A DNA stretch of 64,000 nt from Spirosoma agri (GCF_010747415.1 NZ_JAAGNZ010000002.1:1426001-1490000); one strand, 5' to 3'; positions 26,014-35,280 are shown, counted from the stretch's first letter. A program made the numbers and translations. Notes: generated by a model from the sequence alone, not told the origin.

Positions 26014-26937
26014 TTACTTTATTTCGACAGCCTTTCCCGCGCTCGAAACGGCCTTGCCTTGTTCAAAAGCCAGATTGATTCGGCCAAGGTTGATGCCCGC
26101 AAAGCCAACCTGATTGATCCATACGGGCTGACCATCCGGATTCATGACGGCTACCGGAGCGTCCAGAAACGTGTGCGTATGTCCACCGATAATCAGATCG
26201 ATGTTGCGGGTTTTAGCCGCCAGTACGTTATCCGAAACGGTCGGTTCGTTGTATTTGAACCCCAGATGCGACAGGCAGATCACGTAGTCGCACTTCTTGG
26301 CTGACCGAAGCGTTGCAGCTGTATCATTGCTGATCTCGATCGGGTCGAGGTACTTCGTTTCTTTATAGGCACTCTTCGGGATCAGACCTTCCGGCTGAAT
26401 ACCAACGCCGAAAACGCCAACCCGAACCCCATCTTTCTCGAAGATTTTGTATGGCATGGAATGGCCGTCCATCACCGTATTTTTGAAATCGTAGTTGGCG
26501 ATCAGTAGCGGAAAGCTGGCTTTACCGAACTGCGTAACCATGTTGTCGATACCCCCGTCGAAATCGTGGTTGCCGATCGTTCCCGCGTCATAACCGAGCC
26601 GGTTCATGGCCAGCACTTCGGGTTCGCCCTTGTAGAGATTGAAATAGGGTGTGCCCTGAAAAACGTCGCCCGCATCGAACAGTAGTACATTTTTCTGTTC
26701 CTGCCGAATTTTCGTGATCAAGGTTGCCCGGCGAGCCACACCCCCCTTACCCGCATTGCGACTGCCATCCATCGGAAACGGATCAAGCCGACTATGCACG
26801 TCATTGGTGTGCAGAATGGTTAGTGATGTGGTTTTGGCCCGACCGCTAGCCAGCGTATCCGGCGCAACTGAACCGATCACGGCGGCTGTGCCCAGTATTT
26901 TCAGAAACTGGCGTCTATTCGAGGCTAATGCGTCCAT
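26014..26937 (-). CDS. Tat-exported metallophosphatase, UshA-type catalytic domain
   Basis: A 307-residue protein equal to the N-terminal catalytic half of 5'-nucleotidase UshA. The leader carries a twin-arginine motif, NRRQFLK, so export should be by Tat. Metal-binding motifs follow: LHTNDVHSR (Asp-x-His), FDAGDVFQGTPYF, GNHDFDGG and GGHTHTF. The substrate-binding C-terminal half is not here but is encoded by the preceding gene, whose last 23 bases overlap the start of this one. The two products probably act as one split enzyme that releases phosphate from nucleotides or similar esters in the periplasm. Confidence 0.9.
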   Translation of the reverse strand: MDALASNRRQFLKILGTAAVIGSVAPDTLASGRAKTTSLTILHTNDVHSRLDPFPMDGSRNAGKGGVARRATLITKIRQEQKNVLLFDAGDVFQGTPYFNLYKGEPEVLAMNRLGYDAGTIGNHDFDGGIDNMVTQFGKASFPLLIANYDFKNTVMDGHSMPYKIFEKDGVRVGVFGVGIQPEGLIPKSAYKETKYLDPIEISNDTAATLRSAKKCDYVICLSHLGFKYNEPTVSDNVLAAKTRNIDLIIGGHTHTFLDAPVAVMNPDGQPVWINQVGFAGINLGRINLAFEQGKAVSSAGKAVEIK

Positions 26938-27661
26938 CAGAAAGAGGATTAATGGGTTGGCCGGTTTTTCCCTGATTCCGGAAGTAGTCGATCAGGGCAT
27001 CGCGGACTAGGTAATTTATATTCTCGCGCTTGATGGGGTTCTTCAGAAAGCCAGCGTCATCGCCCCCGTCGGCTACGTAGTCACTCATGGCTATGGTATA
27101 CGTCTCATTGGGCTGGAGCGTCCGGCCATTGGTGAAGGCTACTGAGCTCACCTGACCATCGTGAATTTTGGCCCGCAAACCACCCACCACCAGTTTGTTG
27201 CCAATCGCAAAATGGTTCAGCATCCGTTGCAGCATATCGCCTTTAAGCGTCAGAACAACCGTCTGATTATCGAAGGGCATAACCTCGAAAATCGATCCAG
27301 TTGTGATGTTGCCTTCGGGGAGATTGTTTCGGATGCCCCCGTAGTTGAGGTGCGAGCAGTCGATTGATTTACCGTATTTCTGGCTGGCCTGCTGTAGTAG
27401 CGCATCCGTCAGCAGGTCGTTGAGTGGTCCGTCGGGTTGCCCTTTTTCGATGCGCCCAGTGGAGCGGGTCAGCACCTCGTTCATCGATTTGTCGAGCCCC
27501 TGACGATAGGGTTTCAGAAAATTGGCAACACTGCTATCGGCTTGTGCTGCAACAGAGTCGACGCCAATGCGGTTGGCAGTCCGATTCGTGAGGTGATAAC
27601 CGCCAGGGTTACAGGCCCAGAGACCCACAAAGGCCAGTAACAAGAGGTGTTTCTTCATCAT
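26915..27661 (-). CDS. lipoprotein with 5'-nucleotidase C-terminal domain
   Basis: A 248-residue lipoprotein (lipobox VGLWAC, Cys near residue 17) whose body matches the C-terminal substrate-binding domain of UshA-type 5'-nucleotidases: NLLTDALL-like DLLTDALLQQA, HLNYGGIRNNLPEGNITTG, VMPFDNQTVVLTLKG and YTIAMSDYVADGGDDAGF. It has no catalytic metal site. Two adjacent ATGs (27661 and 27658) are possible starts. Its 3' end overlaps the Tat-exported phosphatase gene by 23 bases, which points to coupled translation. Gene order (C-terminal half first) is the reverse of the fused enzyme. Confidence 0.9.
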   Translation of the reverse strand: MMKKHLLLLAFVGLWACNPGGYHLTNRTANRIGVDSVAAQADSSVANFLKPYRQGLDKSMNEVLTRSTGRIEKGQPDGPLNDLLTDALLQQASQKYGKSIDCSHLNYGGIRNNLPEGNITTGSIFEVMPFDNQTVVLTLKGDMLQRMLNHFAIGNKLVVGGLRAKIHDGQVSSVAFTNGRTLQPNETYTIAMSDYVADGGDDAGFLKNPIKRENINYLVRDALIDYFRNQGKTGQPINPLSDGRISLE

Positions 27662-27742
27662 GGCTGCAAGTTCGGAAAGTCTTGGCAATCGTGCGTTAAC
27701 AAACAATTAGAAACCGGGTATTTTGGGTAATACTGTAGCCGG

Positions 27743-29410
27743 TTACTCTATCGCTACGGATCGGGTATTGAACAGGCCCTTATCCAGGTCGATTGTCAGC
27801 TTTCCGGCTGAGTTGATGGTCGTTGTTGCCCATGTCTGCGTAGGCCGAATAGTCTGCCCGTCTCCGTTACCAACCCGAACGGTTATGGGGAGGTTGAACC
27901 CGTCGGCGTCGGCAACCCATCGGTAACTGAGTGTCAGTTCGTCCGTACTTTTCGCAATGATTTTATAGTCCAGCGTTGGCAGGTTCGGATAACGCAGGTA
28001 CTGATTGAACAGAGGCCGAAGGTTAACCCCCGTTCGTTCGCTCAGAAAGTCAATGATCTCGTCGGTGTAAACGATAGACAACTGCTTTTCAACAGCCAGT
28101 GCCTTGAGGGCGGCAAACCAGGTTGTATCGTTACCTACTGCGTTGCGAAGGGTGTGCAGCATCCAGGTGCCTTTGTAATAGATGTCGGTGTCTTCCTGAT
28201 CATAATTGACGCCCGACGGACCCAGCAGGGGAAATTTGTTCTGGATCAGTTTCCGCTGGGTGTTCAGGTAGTCGACGGCCCGCGGTTTGCCCTGCGTGTA
28301 TTCGACGTACAACGCTTCGGCGTAAGTCGTGAACGCTTCGTGAATCCACATTTCGGCCGGATCGGCGCACCTTAAACTATTGCCAAAGTACTCGTGACCG
28401 CTCTCGTGGATGATGATGAAATCGAACCCGAAGGTATTGTTTCGAAACTGATTCCCGTACGCGATGGCACTCTGGTGTTCCATGCCCCAATAAGGCGTCT
28501 CGACCAGTTTGTAGCCATCCCGCCAGAAAGGGTACTTCCCGAAATAAGTTTCATAACAGGCCAGCATGGTCTTCACCTGTTTGAAATGAGTACGGGCTTT
28601 CTGCACATTACCGGGCAGTACGTAATAATCCAGCGGAAGTTTCTGCCCATCGCGGGCAGTGTAGGTGTCAGTAATATGCGCGTAGTCAGAGATGTTAAGC
28701 GTAACATTGTAATTGTTGATCGGGTAATGGACGAACCATGTCCATTCGGTTTGACGACCATCCGGTGTTGGTTTCTGGCCAATCAGCTTTCCGTTCGAAA
28801 CGCAGGTAAGTCCTTTCGGAACCCGACAGCTGATTCGCATCGAGTCGGGTTCATCGGACAGGTGGTCTTTGTTAGGCCACCACAAGCTGGCGCCCGTACC
28901 CTCGCAGGCAACGGTGAGCCAGTTCGTTTTTTTTGCGGTTGTGGTATCGGTCCGCCAGACGAAGCCACCATCCCAGGGCGGATTGCTGGCCAGTACCGGA
29001 CTCCCTGAATACGCAATGGTCAACGCCCGCCGTTGTCCAATGGGTTGTGGCTCATTCATCGTGATGAAAATCGCGTTGCCATCGCGGGAATAGGCGAGTG
29101 CTTTCCCGTTCTGTCGAATGGATTGTATCGCCATGTTCGCAAACAGATCGACCTGCATCCGGCGAAACGGGTGAACGACTTTATAGTGAATGGTGTTCGT
29201 GCCCTCGATCCGTTTGGTAGCCGGGTCGACGCTTACACGCAGATCATAGAACGTTACGTCGTAACTGGTTCGCTCCGGGCGAAGGCTGCCACGTAGGGAG
29301 TCGGCATGACTGAACGGCTGGGCAAAAACCGCCGAAACAGGCAATAGACCGGTTGACGTAAGCAACAGGGTAATGAGCAGGCTTGTGGTGCTTTTGCCAG
29401 AACGATGCAT
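27743..29410 (-). CDS. M1 family metallopeptidase (aminopeptidase N-like)
   Basis: A 555-residue exported protein with a signal peptide (1-30, ending VFAQ). After the N-terminal beta domain comes the M1 exopeptidase motif in the variant form WGMEHQSAI (about 308-316), then the zinc site HESGH (His 335, Glu 336, His 339) with the third ligand Glu 358 in WIHEAFTTYAEA. A conserved Tyr follows further on. The C-terminal helical domain is short compared with full aminopeptidase N, as in many Bacteroidota members. It probably trims peptides in the periplasm or at the surface. The gene is 81 bases upstream of the nucleotidase C-domain gene on the same strand. Confidence 0.9.
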   Translation of the reverse strand: MHRSGKSTTSLLITLLLTSTGLLPVSAVFAQPFSHADSLRGSLRPERTSYDVTFYDLRVSVDPATKRIEGTNTIHYKVVHPFRRMQVDLFANMAIQSIRQNGKALAYSRDGNAIFITMNEPQPIGQRRALTIAYSGSPVLASNPPWDGGFVWRTDTTTAKKTNWLTVACEGTGASLWWPNKDHLSDEPDSMRISCRVPKGLTCVSNGKLIGQKPTPDGRQTEWTWFVHYPINNYNVTLNISDYAHITDTYTARDGQKLPLDYYVLPGNVQKARTHFKQVKTMLACYETYFGKYPFWRDGYKLVETPYWGMEHQSAIAYGNQFRNNTFGFDFIIIHESGHEYFGNSLRCADPAEMWIHEAFTTYAEALYVEYTQGKPRAVDYLNTQRKLIQNKFPLLGPSGVNYDQEDTDIYYKGTWMLHTLRNAVGNDTTWFAALKALAVEKQLSIVYTDEIIDFLSERTGVNLRPLFNQYLRYPNLPTLDYKIIAKSTDELTLSYRWVADADGFNLPITVRVGNGDGQTIRPTQTWATTTINSAGKLTIDLDKGLFNTRSVAIE

Positions 29411-29444
29411 GGGAGCGATGACGAAGAATCAGCAGGAAGCCAGC

Positions 29445-30590
29445 CTATAAAGCGCTGCTGGGAAGCGGGATAGCGGTCCGTTCGGTTCGGTAGTTTACTT
29501 TGCGAATCCGCCCGAATCCGCCGAGGCCAACCTGTAGATTGATCAGGCCACCCGAAAACGGAGCGGTTGCCTGAACCGGGCTGACCGATAACTTTGTGCG
29601 CACGAACCAGAAACTATCTTCCGAACGATCAGGCTTTTGGGTATTGTCGCCTAATTTGATGTCGACAATAACGCCCACCGTTGGCGCGTGATTCGTCAGC
29701 GAAAAACCTTTGTAGCGTTCGTCGTTGCGGTCGCGCGGAGACAGATCGAGCAGGCGATACCCGACGTAGGGAATGAACCGACTGCGGGGCGAATCGTACA
29801 GGATGCGCCCTACACCCACTTCCAGCAGGGATGGCCTGACACGCATACCATCTTCCCAGGATTGATTCTGGTGTTTGAATGCCTGTGTTAGCTGCGCAGT
29901 ATACTGTGTTGGATGCAGGAGGAGTATGGTCCGTCGAAAGGCAATGTCCAGACCTGTCGCAATGCCAAGCGGTGTGCTGATCGTTCCGGCCAGCGGCCCC
30001 GTTGGCAAAAGGCTACCACCACCCGCGAAAATCCCAAAACCAATCTTGGATGAACGGACAATCGTTACCAGGTCGGGTGTATCGTAGAGTCGTATGGCAA
30101 CCTGCCGCTGCCAACGCAGCAACGCTTCCTGATCATCGCCCCCGCCCGTTTCTCCCCGAAACCGGTTAACCTCAGAACCCAGTTCGGAATTGGTCAGGTA
30201 CTCGATCTGTTTGGCTCTCTGTTTAAAATGCCGGTCGGCCCGCAGCGTAATAAGTTTGGCTTTCATCAGCCGGGCATGCACTTCGACGAGATCGAACAGA
30301 ACCTGGTTGTACGTTAATGTTCGGTCATTCTTCGCCGTCTCCGATATCCACGATAAGTTGCGGAACATCAGGCAGTACGCATCGACGGCGGGCTCACTCC
30401 ATAGCGATGTTGGGCGGACTTCGTAACCAAGCTGGTAGTAAAATTCGGAACCACCCAGGCCCGGTTGAGTTGGTGAATGAAAATCAGTTAACTGCAACCG
30501 TCGGGTGGCACTCCAGTGCAGCGTATCAATCGTCGCCTGCGCCGAAGCGAGCAGGGGCGAAAGCAGCAGCACGTAGAGCAGACGGTTCAT
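29445..30590 (-). CDS. exported DUF922-like protein lacking the zinc motif, with a C-terminal barrel-like region
   Basis: A 381-residue exported protein (signal peptide 1-17). Residues 20-130 have the outline of the Bacteroidota DUF922 secreted-protease family: an opening W.....LQLTDF, FRNLSWIS in the middle, then LTYNQVLFDLVEVHARLMK. In the usual family the last motif is HEQ.HFDI.E..AR; here both His and the Glu are replaced, so a metal site is absent. Residues 200-381 are Gly- and aromatic-rich with VGRILYDSPRSRFIPYVGYRLLDL, like part of an outer-membrane beta structure. The family link is by eye and needs a profile search. It precedes the M1 peptidase gene by 34 bases. Confidence 0.6.
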   Translation of the reverse strand: MNRLLYVLLLSPLLASAQATIDTLHWSATRRLQLTDFHSPTQPGLGGSEFYYQLGYEVRPTSLWSEPAVDAYCLMFRNLSWISETAKNDRTLTYNQVLFDLVEVHARLMKAKLITLRADRHFKQRAKQIEYLTNSELGSEVNRFRGETGGGDDQEALLRWQRQVAIRLYDTPDLVTIVRSSKIGFGIFAGGGSLLPTGPLAGTISTPLGIATGLDIAFRRTILLLHPTQYTAQLTQAFKHQNQSWEDGMRVRPSLLEVGVGRILYDSPRSRFIPYVGYRLLDLSPRDRNDERYKGFSLTNHAPTVGVIVDIKLGDNTQKPDRSEDSFWFVRTKLSVSPVQATAPFSGGLINLQVGLGGFGRIRKVNYRTERTAIPLPSSAL

Positions 30591-30688
30591 AGTGTGTAAG
30601 GTAGCGTAGAAAAATAAAGGTACTACTAAGGGGCTTACAGCAAGATGAAGAAGCTATTTCCCGGTGCCAATAGTAACAAAATTTACGC

Positions 30689-30726
30689 AAAAAAGGCGCG
30701 ACTTGTTGCAGAAGTCACGCCTTTTT
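30689..30726. terminator. hairpin downstream of ahcY
   Basis: Stem of AAAAAGGCG and GACTT pairing with AAGTC and CGCCTTTTT, interrupted by one mismatch. A-run and T-run on opposite sides make it a bidirectional intrinsic terminator. It lies about 80 bases past the ahcY stop. Confidence 0.65.
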
Positions 30727-30806
30727 GTGGATTGTAATCGATAGGTAAGCGGATACGTATAAAAATGGTTCATGAACCAATTACCCTACGCACCTATACC
30801 GATAAG

Positions 30807-32117
30807 CTAGTATCGGTACATTTCCGATTTGAACGGACCGGCAACGGGTACGCCGATATAGTCCGCCTGATCCTGCTCAAGTGGTTCGAGCCGGGCACCA
30901 ACGTGGGCAAGGTGCATCGCGGCTACTTTCTCGTCAAGAATTTTTGGCAATACATACACTTTGTTCTCGTAGTTGGCTGAGTTAGCCCACAGTTCGAGCT
31001 GTGCCAGCGTCTGGTTTGCGAACGAACATGACATCACGAACGACGGGTGTCCCATCGCGCAGCCAAGGTTCACCAACCGGCCTTCAGCCAGTACGATGAT
31101 TTCCTTACCGTTCACGTCGTACATGTCAACCTGTGGTTTGATTTGGCTCTTGCTGTGACCGTAGTTTTCGTTCAGCCACGCCATATCGATCTCGTTATCG
31201 AAGTGACCAATGTTACAAACAATGGCTTTATCACGCATGGCTTCGAAGTGACGCCCTTTGATGATGCCAACGTTACCCGTAGCCGTCACAAAGATCTGAG
31301 CACGAGGAACGGCCTCATCCATCGGAATGACTTCGTAGCCATCCATAGCGGCCTGTAATGCGCAAATTGGATCGATTTCGGTGACCAGTACCCGGCAGCC
31401 AGCACCGCGCAGCGATTCAGCCGAACCTTTACCAACATCGCCATAACCCGCTACGACGGCCACTTTACCCGCCAGCATCAGGTCTGTCGCGCGACGGATC
31501 GCATCGACCAGCGACTCGCGGCAACCGTATTTATTGTCAAATTTCGACTTCGTTACCGAGTCATTCACGTTGATAGCAGGCAGGTGAAGCGTACCGTTCT
31601 TCATGCGCTCATACAGCCGGTGAACGCCTGTGGTGGTTTCTTCCGACAGCCCTTTGATACCGGCGATCAGTTCTGGATAGACATCAAAAACCATGTTGGT
31701 CAGGTCACCACCGTCGTCGAGGATCATGTTGAGCGGCTGGCGATCTTCACCGAAGAACAGCGTTTGCTCGATGCACCAGTTAAATTCTTCTTCGTTCATC
31801 CCTTTCCAGGCATAAACCGGAATGCCAGCGGCAGCAATGGCAGCCGCTGCGTGATCCTGCGTTGAGAAAATATTGCAGGACGACCAGGTTACGTCAGCAC
31901 CCAGTTCAACCAGCGTTTCGATCAGAACGGCCGTTTGAATGGTCATGTGCAGACAGCCGGCAACGCGGGCACCCGCCAGCGGTTTCGATGGACCGAACTC
32001 AGCACGAAGGGCCATCAGACCGGGCATTTCGGCCTCGGCCAGTTTGATCTCTTTACGGCCCCACTCGGCCAGCGCGATGTCCTTAACTTTGTAAGGGACG
32101 TACGTGGAAGTTTGCAT
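30807..32117 (-). CDS. ahcY: adenosylhomocysteinase
   Basis: A 436-residue S-adenosylhomocysteine hydrolase, which splits SAH into adenosine and homocysteine and so keeps methylation running. Clear family marks are AGCLHMTIQTAVLIETL near the start, SSCNIFSTQDHAAAA, NVNDSVTKSKFDNKYG with the NAD-linked Lys region, the NAD motif GYGDVGKGSAESL and the ending KSEMYRY. Length is normal. A possible -7 element, TATTTTTG on the minus strand at 32201-32194, would give a short leader. No SAH- or SAM-riboswitch fold could be made out in the leader. Confidence 0.96.
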   Translation of the reverse strand: MQTSTYVPYKVKDIALAEWGRKEIKLAEAEMPGLMALRAEFGPSKPLAGARVAGCLHMTIQTAVLIETLVELGADVTWSSCNIFSTQDHAAAAIAAAGIPVYAWKGMNEEEFNWCIEQTLFFGEDRQPLNMILDDGGDLTNMVFDVYPELIAGIKGLSEETTTGVHRLYERMKNGTLHLPAINVNDSVTKSKFDNKYGCRESLVDAIRRATDLMLAGKVAVVAGYGDVGKGSAESLRGAGCRVLVTEIDPICALQAAMDGYEVIPMDEAVPRAQIFVTATGNVGIIKGRHFEAMRDKAIVCNIGHFDNEIDMAWLNENYGHSKSQIKPQVDMYDVNGKEIIVLAEGRLVNLGCAMGHPSFVMSCSFANQTLAQLELWANSANYENKVYVLPKILDEKVAAMHLAHVGARLEPLEQDQADYIGVPVAGPFKSEMYRY

Positions 32118-32296
32118 AGTATTTAATAAAAGACGAAGTGCTTAGTCAACGATAAATGGCTACGTACTTCGCGGTTGATTTCTTAGCAAAATGCAAAAAT
32201 AAGAACCGTTGAGCAGAAACCCTATCTGAATCGCAATACTTTAGTGTTCGGTGTAGGCAGGTGCCTCCACTGTGTTCTGAAACGTACCTGATCGCA

Positions 32297-34156
32297 TCAG
32301 TTTGATGTAAATCGCAGTCGGGCTAACTTCCCGTCCATCGTTGTGATCAATACGTCCCGTTTCCCCAATGACCACACTCGATTCACCATCGCATTGGACA
32401 ATTTGTGGGCCCAACTGACCCGACGGCTCTGCCGATCGATCGCATACAGCACACCGTCGTCGGTCGGAACGAAGACAACGCCGTTGTGTTCAAGGATGGG
32501 GGATGGGCTTATTTCGGAACCGTAGTTACAGTTGACGAACCATTCGGGTTTTGGACTGTCGGATCGGGTCGATAAGGCCCAGAGCGTATCGGTCATGCAC
32601 TTCACGTAAAGCAGGGAGCCGTCTTCCGAGAGGCCGCTGGCTTCAAATCCTTTGTGCTGGTTTGTCTTCCAGATTTCCTGGCCGGTTGCTGCGTTAAGAG
32701 CCGTAACCGTACGGTCGGGCGTTTGAATAAAAATACGACCATTCGTCAACACCGGAGTACCGGCGGCTGGCGAGAAATTTCGGCTTTTGCCATTAGTCCA
32801 GGTCCAGGCTGGCTGCCCCGTTTTTTTGTCGAGAGCGTAGAGCGTCGATCCCCAGGAACCGAAGTAAACGTTCTTTTTGTCGGCAATGGGCACCGACTCA
32901 ACGAAACCGGTTACCGCGCCAAATGTCCACTGCGTTGCGCCATCGTTCAGCGATAACGCCCTGAATTTGCCTTCCGAACTGCCAATGTAAACCACATTGC
33001 CATTGATGAGTGGACTGGCAACAATGGGTTTGCCTGTTTCGACTTTCCAGTTAAGTTTTCCATTCCGTTTATCGAGGCAGTAAATTGTCCCGTCGGTCGA
33101 GGCAACAACCAGTCGATTTTTCTGCAGGGCTGGGGTCGAATAAACTTTCCCTCCCGTCGAAAATCGCCAGTTCACCGAGCCATCGCTTACCGATAAAGCA
33201 ACGATCTGTCCATTCGTGTTGGGATAGAAACATAATTTATTGTCGGCAAGAATACCCGCACCAATATCGCTGCTGTCCTGTTTTTCCCAAACGGACCGTA
33301 CGTTTTTGTACGTTTCGTTGACTGCATACGACGGTCGCGGATACGGTTTCGATTCCTGATTAAAGTGATGATTTTTTAGCAAAATGGTCCGCCAGGGCGC
33401 TGCGGTTTGTCCTTCGACAGAGCCAACGGTCGGGGTTCGAACCGCAAACGACAGCGTATCATGCTGAATTGTAACCAAATTGTAGCCACCGACGGTGTCT
33501 TTCGCGCGCAGATTCGAGCGGCCCATTGTAGCCGGAATGCCCTCCGCATCCATCGCCTGGTTGGCGTGACCATGACCACACAGTGTAGCCTGAACGTTCG
33601 TCTTTTTTATGGTATCAATCAGCAGATACCAGTTGGCCAAGCCCTCATCGAGGGGGTAATGGTTCATGAAAATGACGGGCCGATCAGAACCCTTGAGCTT
33701 CTCGACTTCCGACCGCAGCCATAACACATCTTCACGAGCGACCAGTCCCGGCGACATGCGCATGTTGGGTCCACTGCCGCAACCAATGAACCGGTATTTA
33801 CCAAAATCGAAGGAGAAGTGCTCGCTCCCGAAAATTTTCCGAAAGCTGTTGCAGCCATTTTCCGACCATTTGGTATCGTGGTTCCCCGGAAAGACATACC
33901 ATTTCTTCGTCAAGCCATCGAGGATTCGTTTAGCGGTCGTCAGTTCCTGCTCGGTGCCGAAATCGGTGATATCGCCGGTAACTACCACGAAGTCAATGGC
34001 TGGTTGCGCGTTGATGTCGTTTACCGTTCGTTGCAGGTCTTCAGCGGCTGTTTCGGGTGCCCCAACGTGCGTGTCGGTTACGAAGGCAAAGCGAATGGGT
34101 TGCGCGAATGCACTGCCAGCTAGAGCAAGCAGGAGGAAGGTGAGTAAGCGATTCAT
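32297..34156 (-). CDS. calcineurin-like metallophosphoesterase fused to a PQQ-type beta-propeller
   Basis: A 619-residue exported protein (signal peptide 1-18). Residues 19-225 are a metallophosphoesterase with every metal motif: FVTDTHVG, VVTGDITDFG, FPGNHDTKW, FMNHYPLDE and CGHGHANQ. Residues 300-619 form a propeller with blades such as CLDKRNGKLNWKVETGKPI and YALDKKTGQPAWTW. No pyrroloquinoline quinone dehydrogenase residues are seen; the propeller probably binds a partner or substrate. This fusion repeats the propeller theme of the cluster at 1-8656, but the blades are not close copies. Confidence 0.88.
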   Translation of the reverse strand: MNRLLTFLLLALAGSAFAQPIRFAFVTDTHVGAPETAAEDLQRTVNDINAQPAIDFVVVTGDITDFGTEQELTTAKRILDGLTKKWYVFPGNHDTKWSENGCNSFRKIFGSEHFSFDFGKYRFIGCGSGPNMRMSPGLVAREDVLWLRSEVEKLKGSDRPVIFMNHYPLDEGLANWYLLIDTIKKTNVQATLCGHGHANQAMDAEGIPATMGRSNLRAKDTVGGYNLVTIQHDTLSFAVRTPTVGSVEGQTAAPWRTILLKNHHFNQESKPYPRPSYAVNETYKNVRSVWEKQDSSDIGAGILADNKLCFYPNTNGQIVALSVSDGSVNWRFSTGGKVYSTPALQKNRLVVASTDGTIYCLDKRNGKLNWKVETGKPIVASPLINGNVVYIGSSEGKFRALSLNDGATQWTFGAVTGFVESVPIADKKNVYFGSWGSTLYALDKKTGQPAWTWTNGKSRNFSPAAGTPVLTNGRIFIQTPDRTVTALNAATGQEIWKTNQHKGFEASGLSEDGSLLYVKCMTDTLWALSTRSDSPKPEWFVNCNYGSEISPSPILEHNGVVFVPTDDGVLYAIDRQSRRVSWAHKLSNAMVNRVWSLGKRDVLITTMDGKLARLRFTSN

Positions 34157-34270
34157 CGAATGGCAAAATGCTATAGCGAAGCTGGTTAGATTCCTGTCTG
34201 GTAAATGGCTCGATAAAAATAAGTCGAAATTTTCTTGACAACGAAAATTTGCTTTCGTAATTATGTAAGA

Positions 34271-34282
34271 ACTTACGTAAGT
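34271..34282. promoter_or_regulatory. 12-bp perfect palindrome, candidate MarR operator
   Basis: ACTTACGTAAGT lies 12 bases before the MarR start, just downstream of a possible TTGACA (34235-34240) and TAATTA (34258-34263) pair with 17-base spacing. MarR proteins often bind such palindromes over their own promoters, so self-repression is likely. Evidence is position and symmetry only. Confidence 0.45.
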
Positions 34283-34294
34283 AATAACCTAGTT

Positions 34295-34792
34295 ATGGAT
34301 TTTATGGCAGATATGGCCGAGCTGGCTCTCGCGAGTCGGCTTCGGCGGTTAAGTGACGTGTACTGGCAGGCCGTAACGGCAATCTACCGGCAGTCGGGCG
34401 TTGATTTTGACGTGCGCTGGGTAACCATTTTCGTGCTAATTGCCCGCCAGGGACCAGTAGCCGTTATGGAAATTGCCGATCGGTTGGGTATCACACATCC
34501 CGCCGTCATTCAGGTCATTAATGAACTGGAGAAGAAAGAGCTGATCGTATCGGCCAAGTCGGAACAGGACGGGCGTAAACGGCTGCTATCGCTGAGCGCA
34601 GCCGGACAGGCTATGCTGCCCAAACTTCAGCCCTTGTGGGATGCGTTTGTGGCAGTCAACCACGACATGCTATCCCGGCAAACGCACAATCTGCTGGTGT
34701 CGCTTCAGGAAATGGAAGCACAGCTGGCCGAGCGCAACTTCTTCGATCGAGTTCAGGATCAATTGAAAAAAAACGACTCCAAGCAGCAGTAA
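34295..34792 (+). CDS. MarR family transcriptional regulator
   Basis: A 165-residue winged-helix regulator. The DNA-binding region has VMEIADRLGITHPAVIQVINELEKKELI, then the wing SEQDGRKRLLSLSAAG. An upstream ATG at 34235 in the same frame would place the start before the palindrome and promoter-like elements, so 34295 is preferred. The next gene, a GNAT acetyltransferase, starts 4 bases after its stop. Such MarR-GNAT pairs occur also as single fused proteins, which supports a shared function. The ligand is unknown. Confidence 0.88.
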   Translation: MDFMADMAELALASRLRRLSDVYWQAVTAIYRQSGVDFDVRWVTIFVLIARQGPVAVMEIADRLGITHPAVIQVINELEKKELIVSAKSEQDGRKRLLSLSAAGQAMLPKLQPLWDAFVAVNHDMLSRQTHNLLVSLQEMEAQLAERNFFDRVQDQLKKNDSKQQ

Positions 34793-34795
34793 GTC

Positions 34796-35257
34796 ATGAA
34801 TACAATCACTATCACGCCCTACACACCCACCTATCAGCCCGATTTCAAACGGCTGAACCTTGAATGGATTGAAAAATACTTTCGCGTCGAACCACACGAT
34901 TTGGAACAATTGGACCACCCAGAGACGCACATCCTGCCCAACGATGGTCAGATCTTTTTTGCCAAAGAAAATGACCGGATCGTTGGCTGCGTGGCAATGG
35001 TCAACATGGGTGAATCGGGGTTTGAACTGGCTAAAATGGCGGTGTCTCCCGAAACAAGGGGCAACGGCGTGGGGAAACTATTGTGTCTGGCGGCCATTGA
35101 CTACGCCCGGCAGCTGGGTGTTAGAACCGTCTGGCTCGAATCGAACCGGGTGCTGACACCGGCGCTGACCATGTACGCCCGCGTCGGCTTTCGGGAAGTG
35201 CCCCGTGTGCCAACACCTTACGACCGCGCTGATATTCGCATGGAAATAGCGTTATAA
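34796..35257 (+). CDS. GNAT family N-acetyltransferase
   Basis: A 153-residue acetyltransferase. The acetyl-CoA site is KMAVSPETRGNGVGKLL (about 78-94, matching Q/RxxGxG/A), preceded by the beta-4 strand GFELAKMAV, and it ends with the V-shaped region LTPALTMYARVGFREVP. The start LEWIEKYFRVEPHD is like acetyltransferases found fused to MarR domains. It is co-transcribed with the MarR gene just upstream. The acceptor substrate cannot be deduced. Confidence 0.88.
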   Translation: MNTITITPYTPTYQPDFKRLNLEWIEKYFRVEPHDLEQLDHPETHILPNDGQIFFAKENDRIVGCVAMVNMGESGFELAKMAVSPETRGNGVGKLLCLAAIDYARQLGVRTVWLESNRVLTPALTMYARVGFREVPRVPTPYDRADIRMEIAL

Positions 35258-35280
35258 AGGACAGATTTGCGGAGTAGAAG

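Noticed and set aside
32118..32296. Possible SAH or SAM riboswitch upstream of ahcY
   Set aside because: I could not build the conserved helices or core bases; only a weak -7 element is visible.
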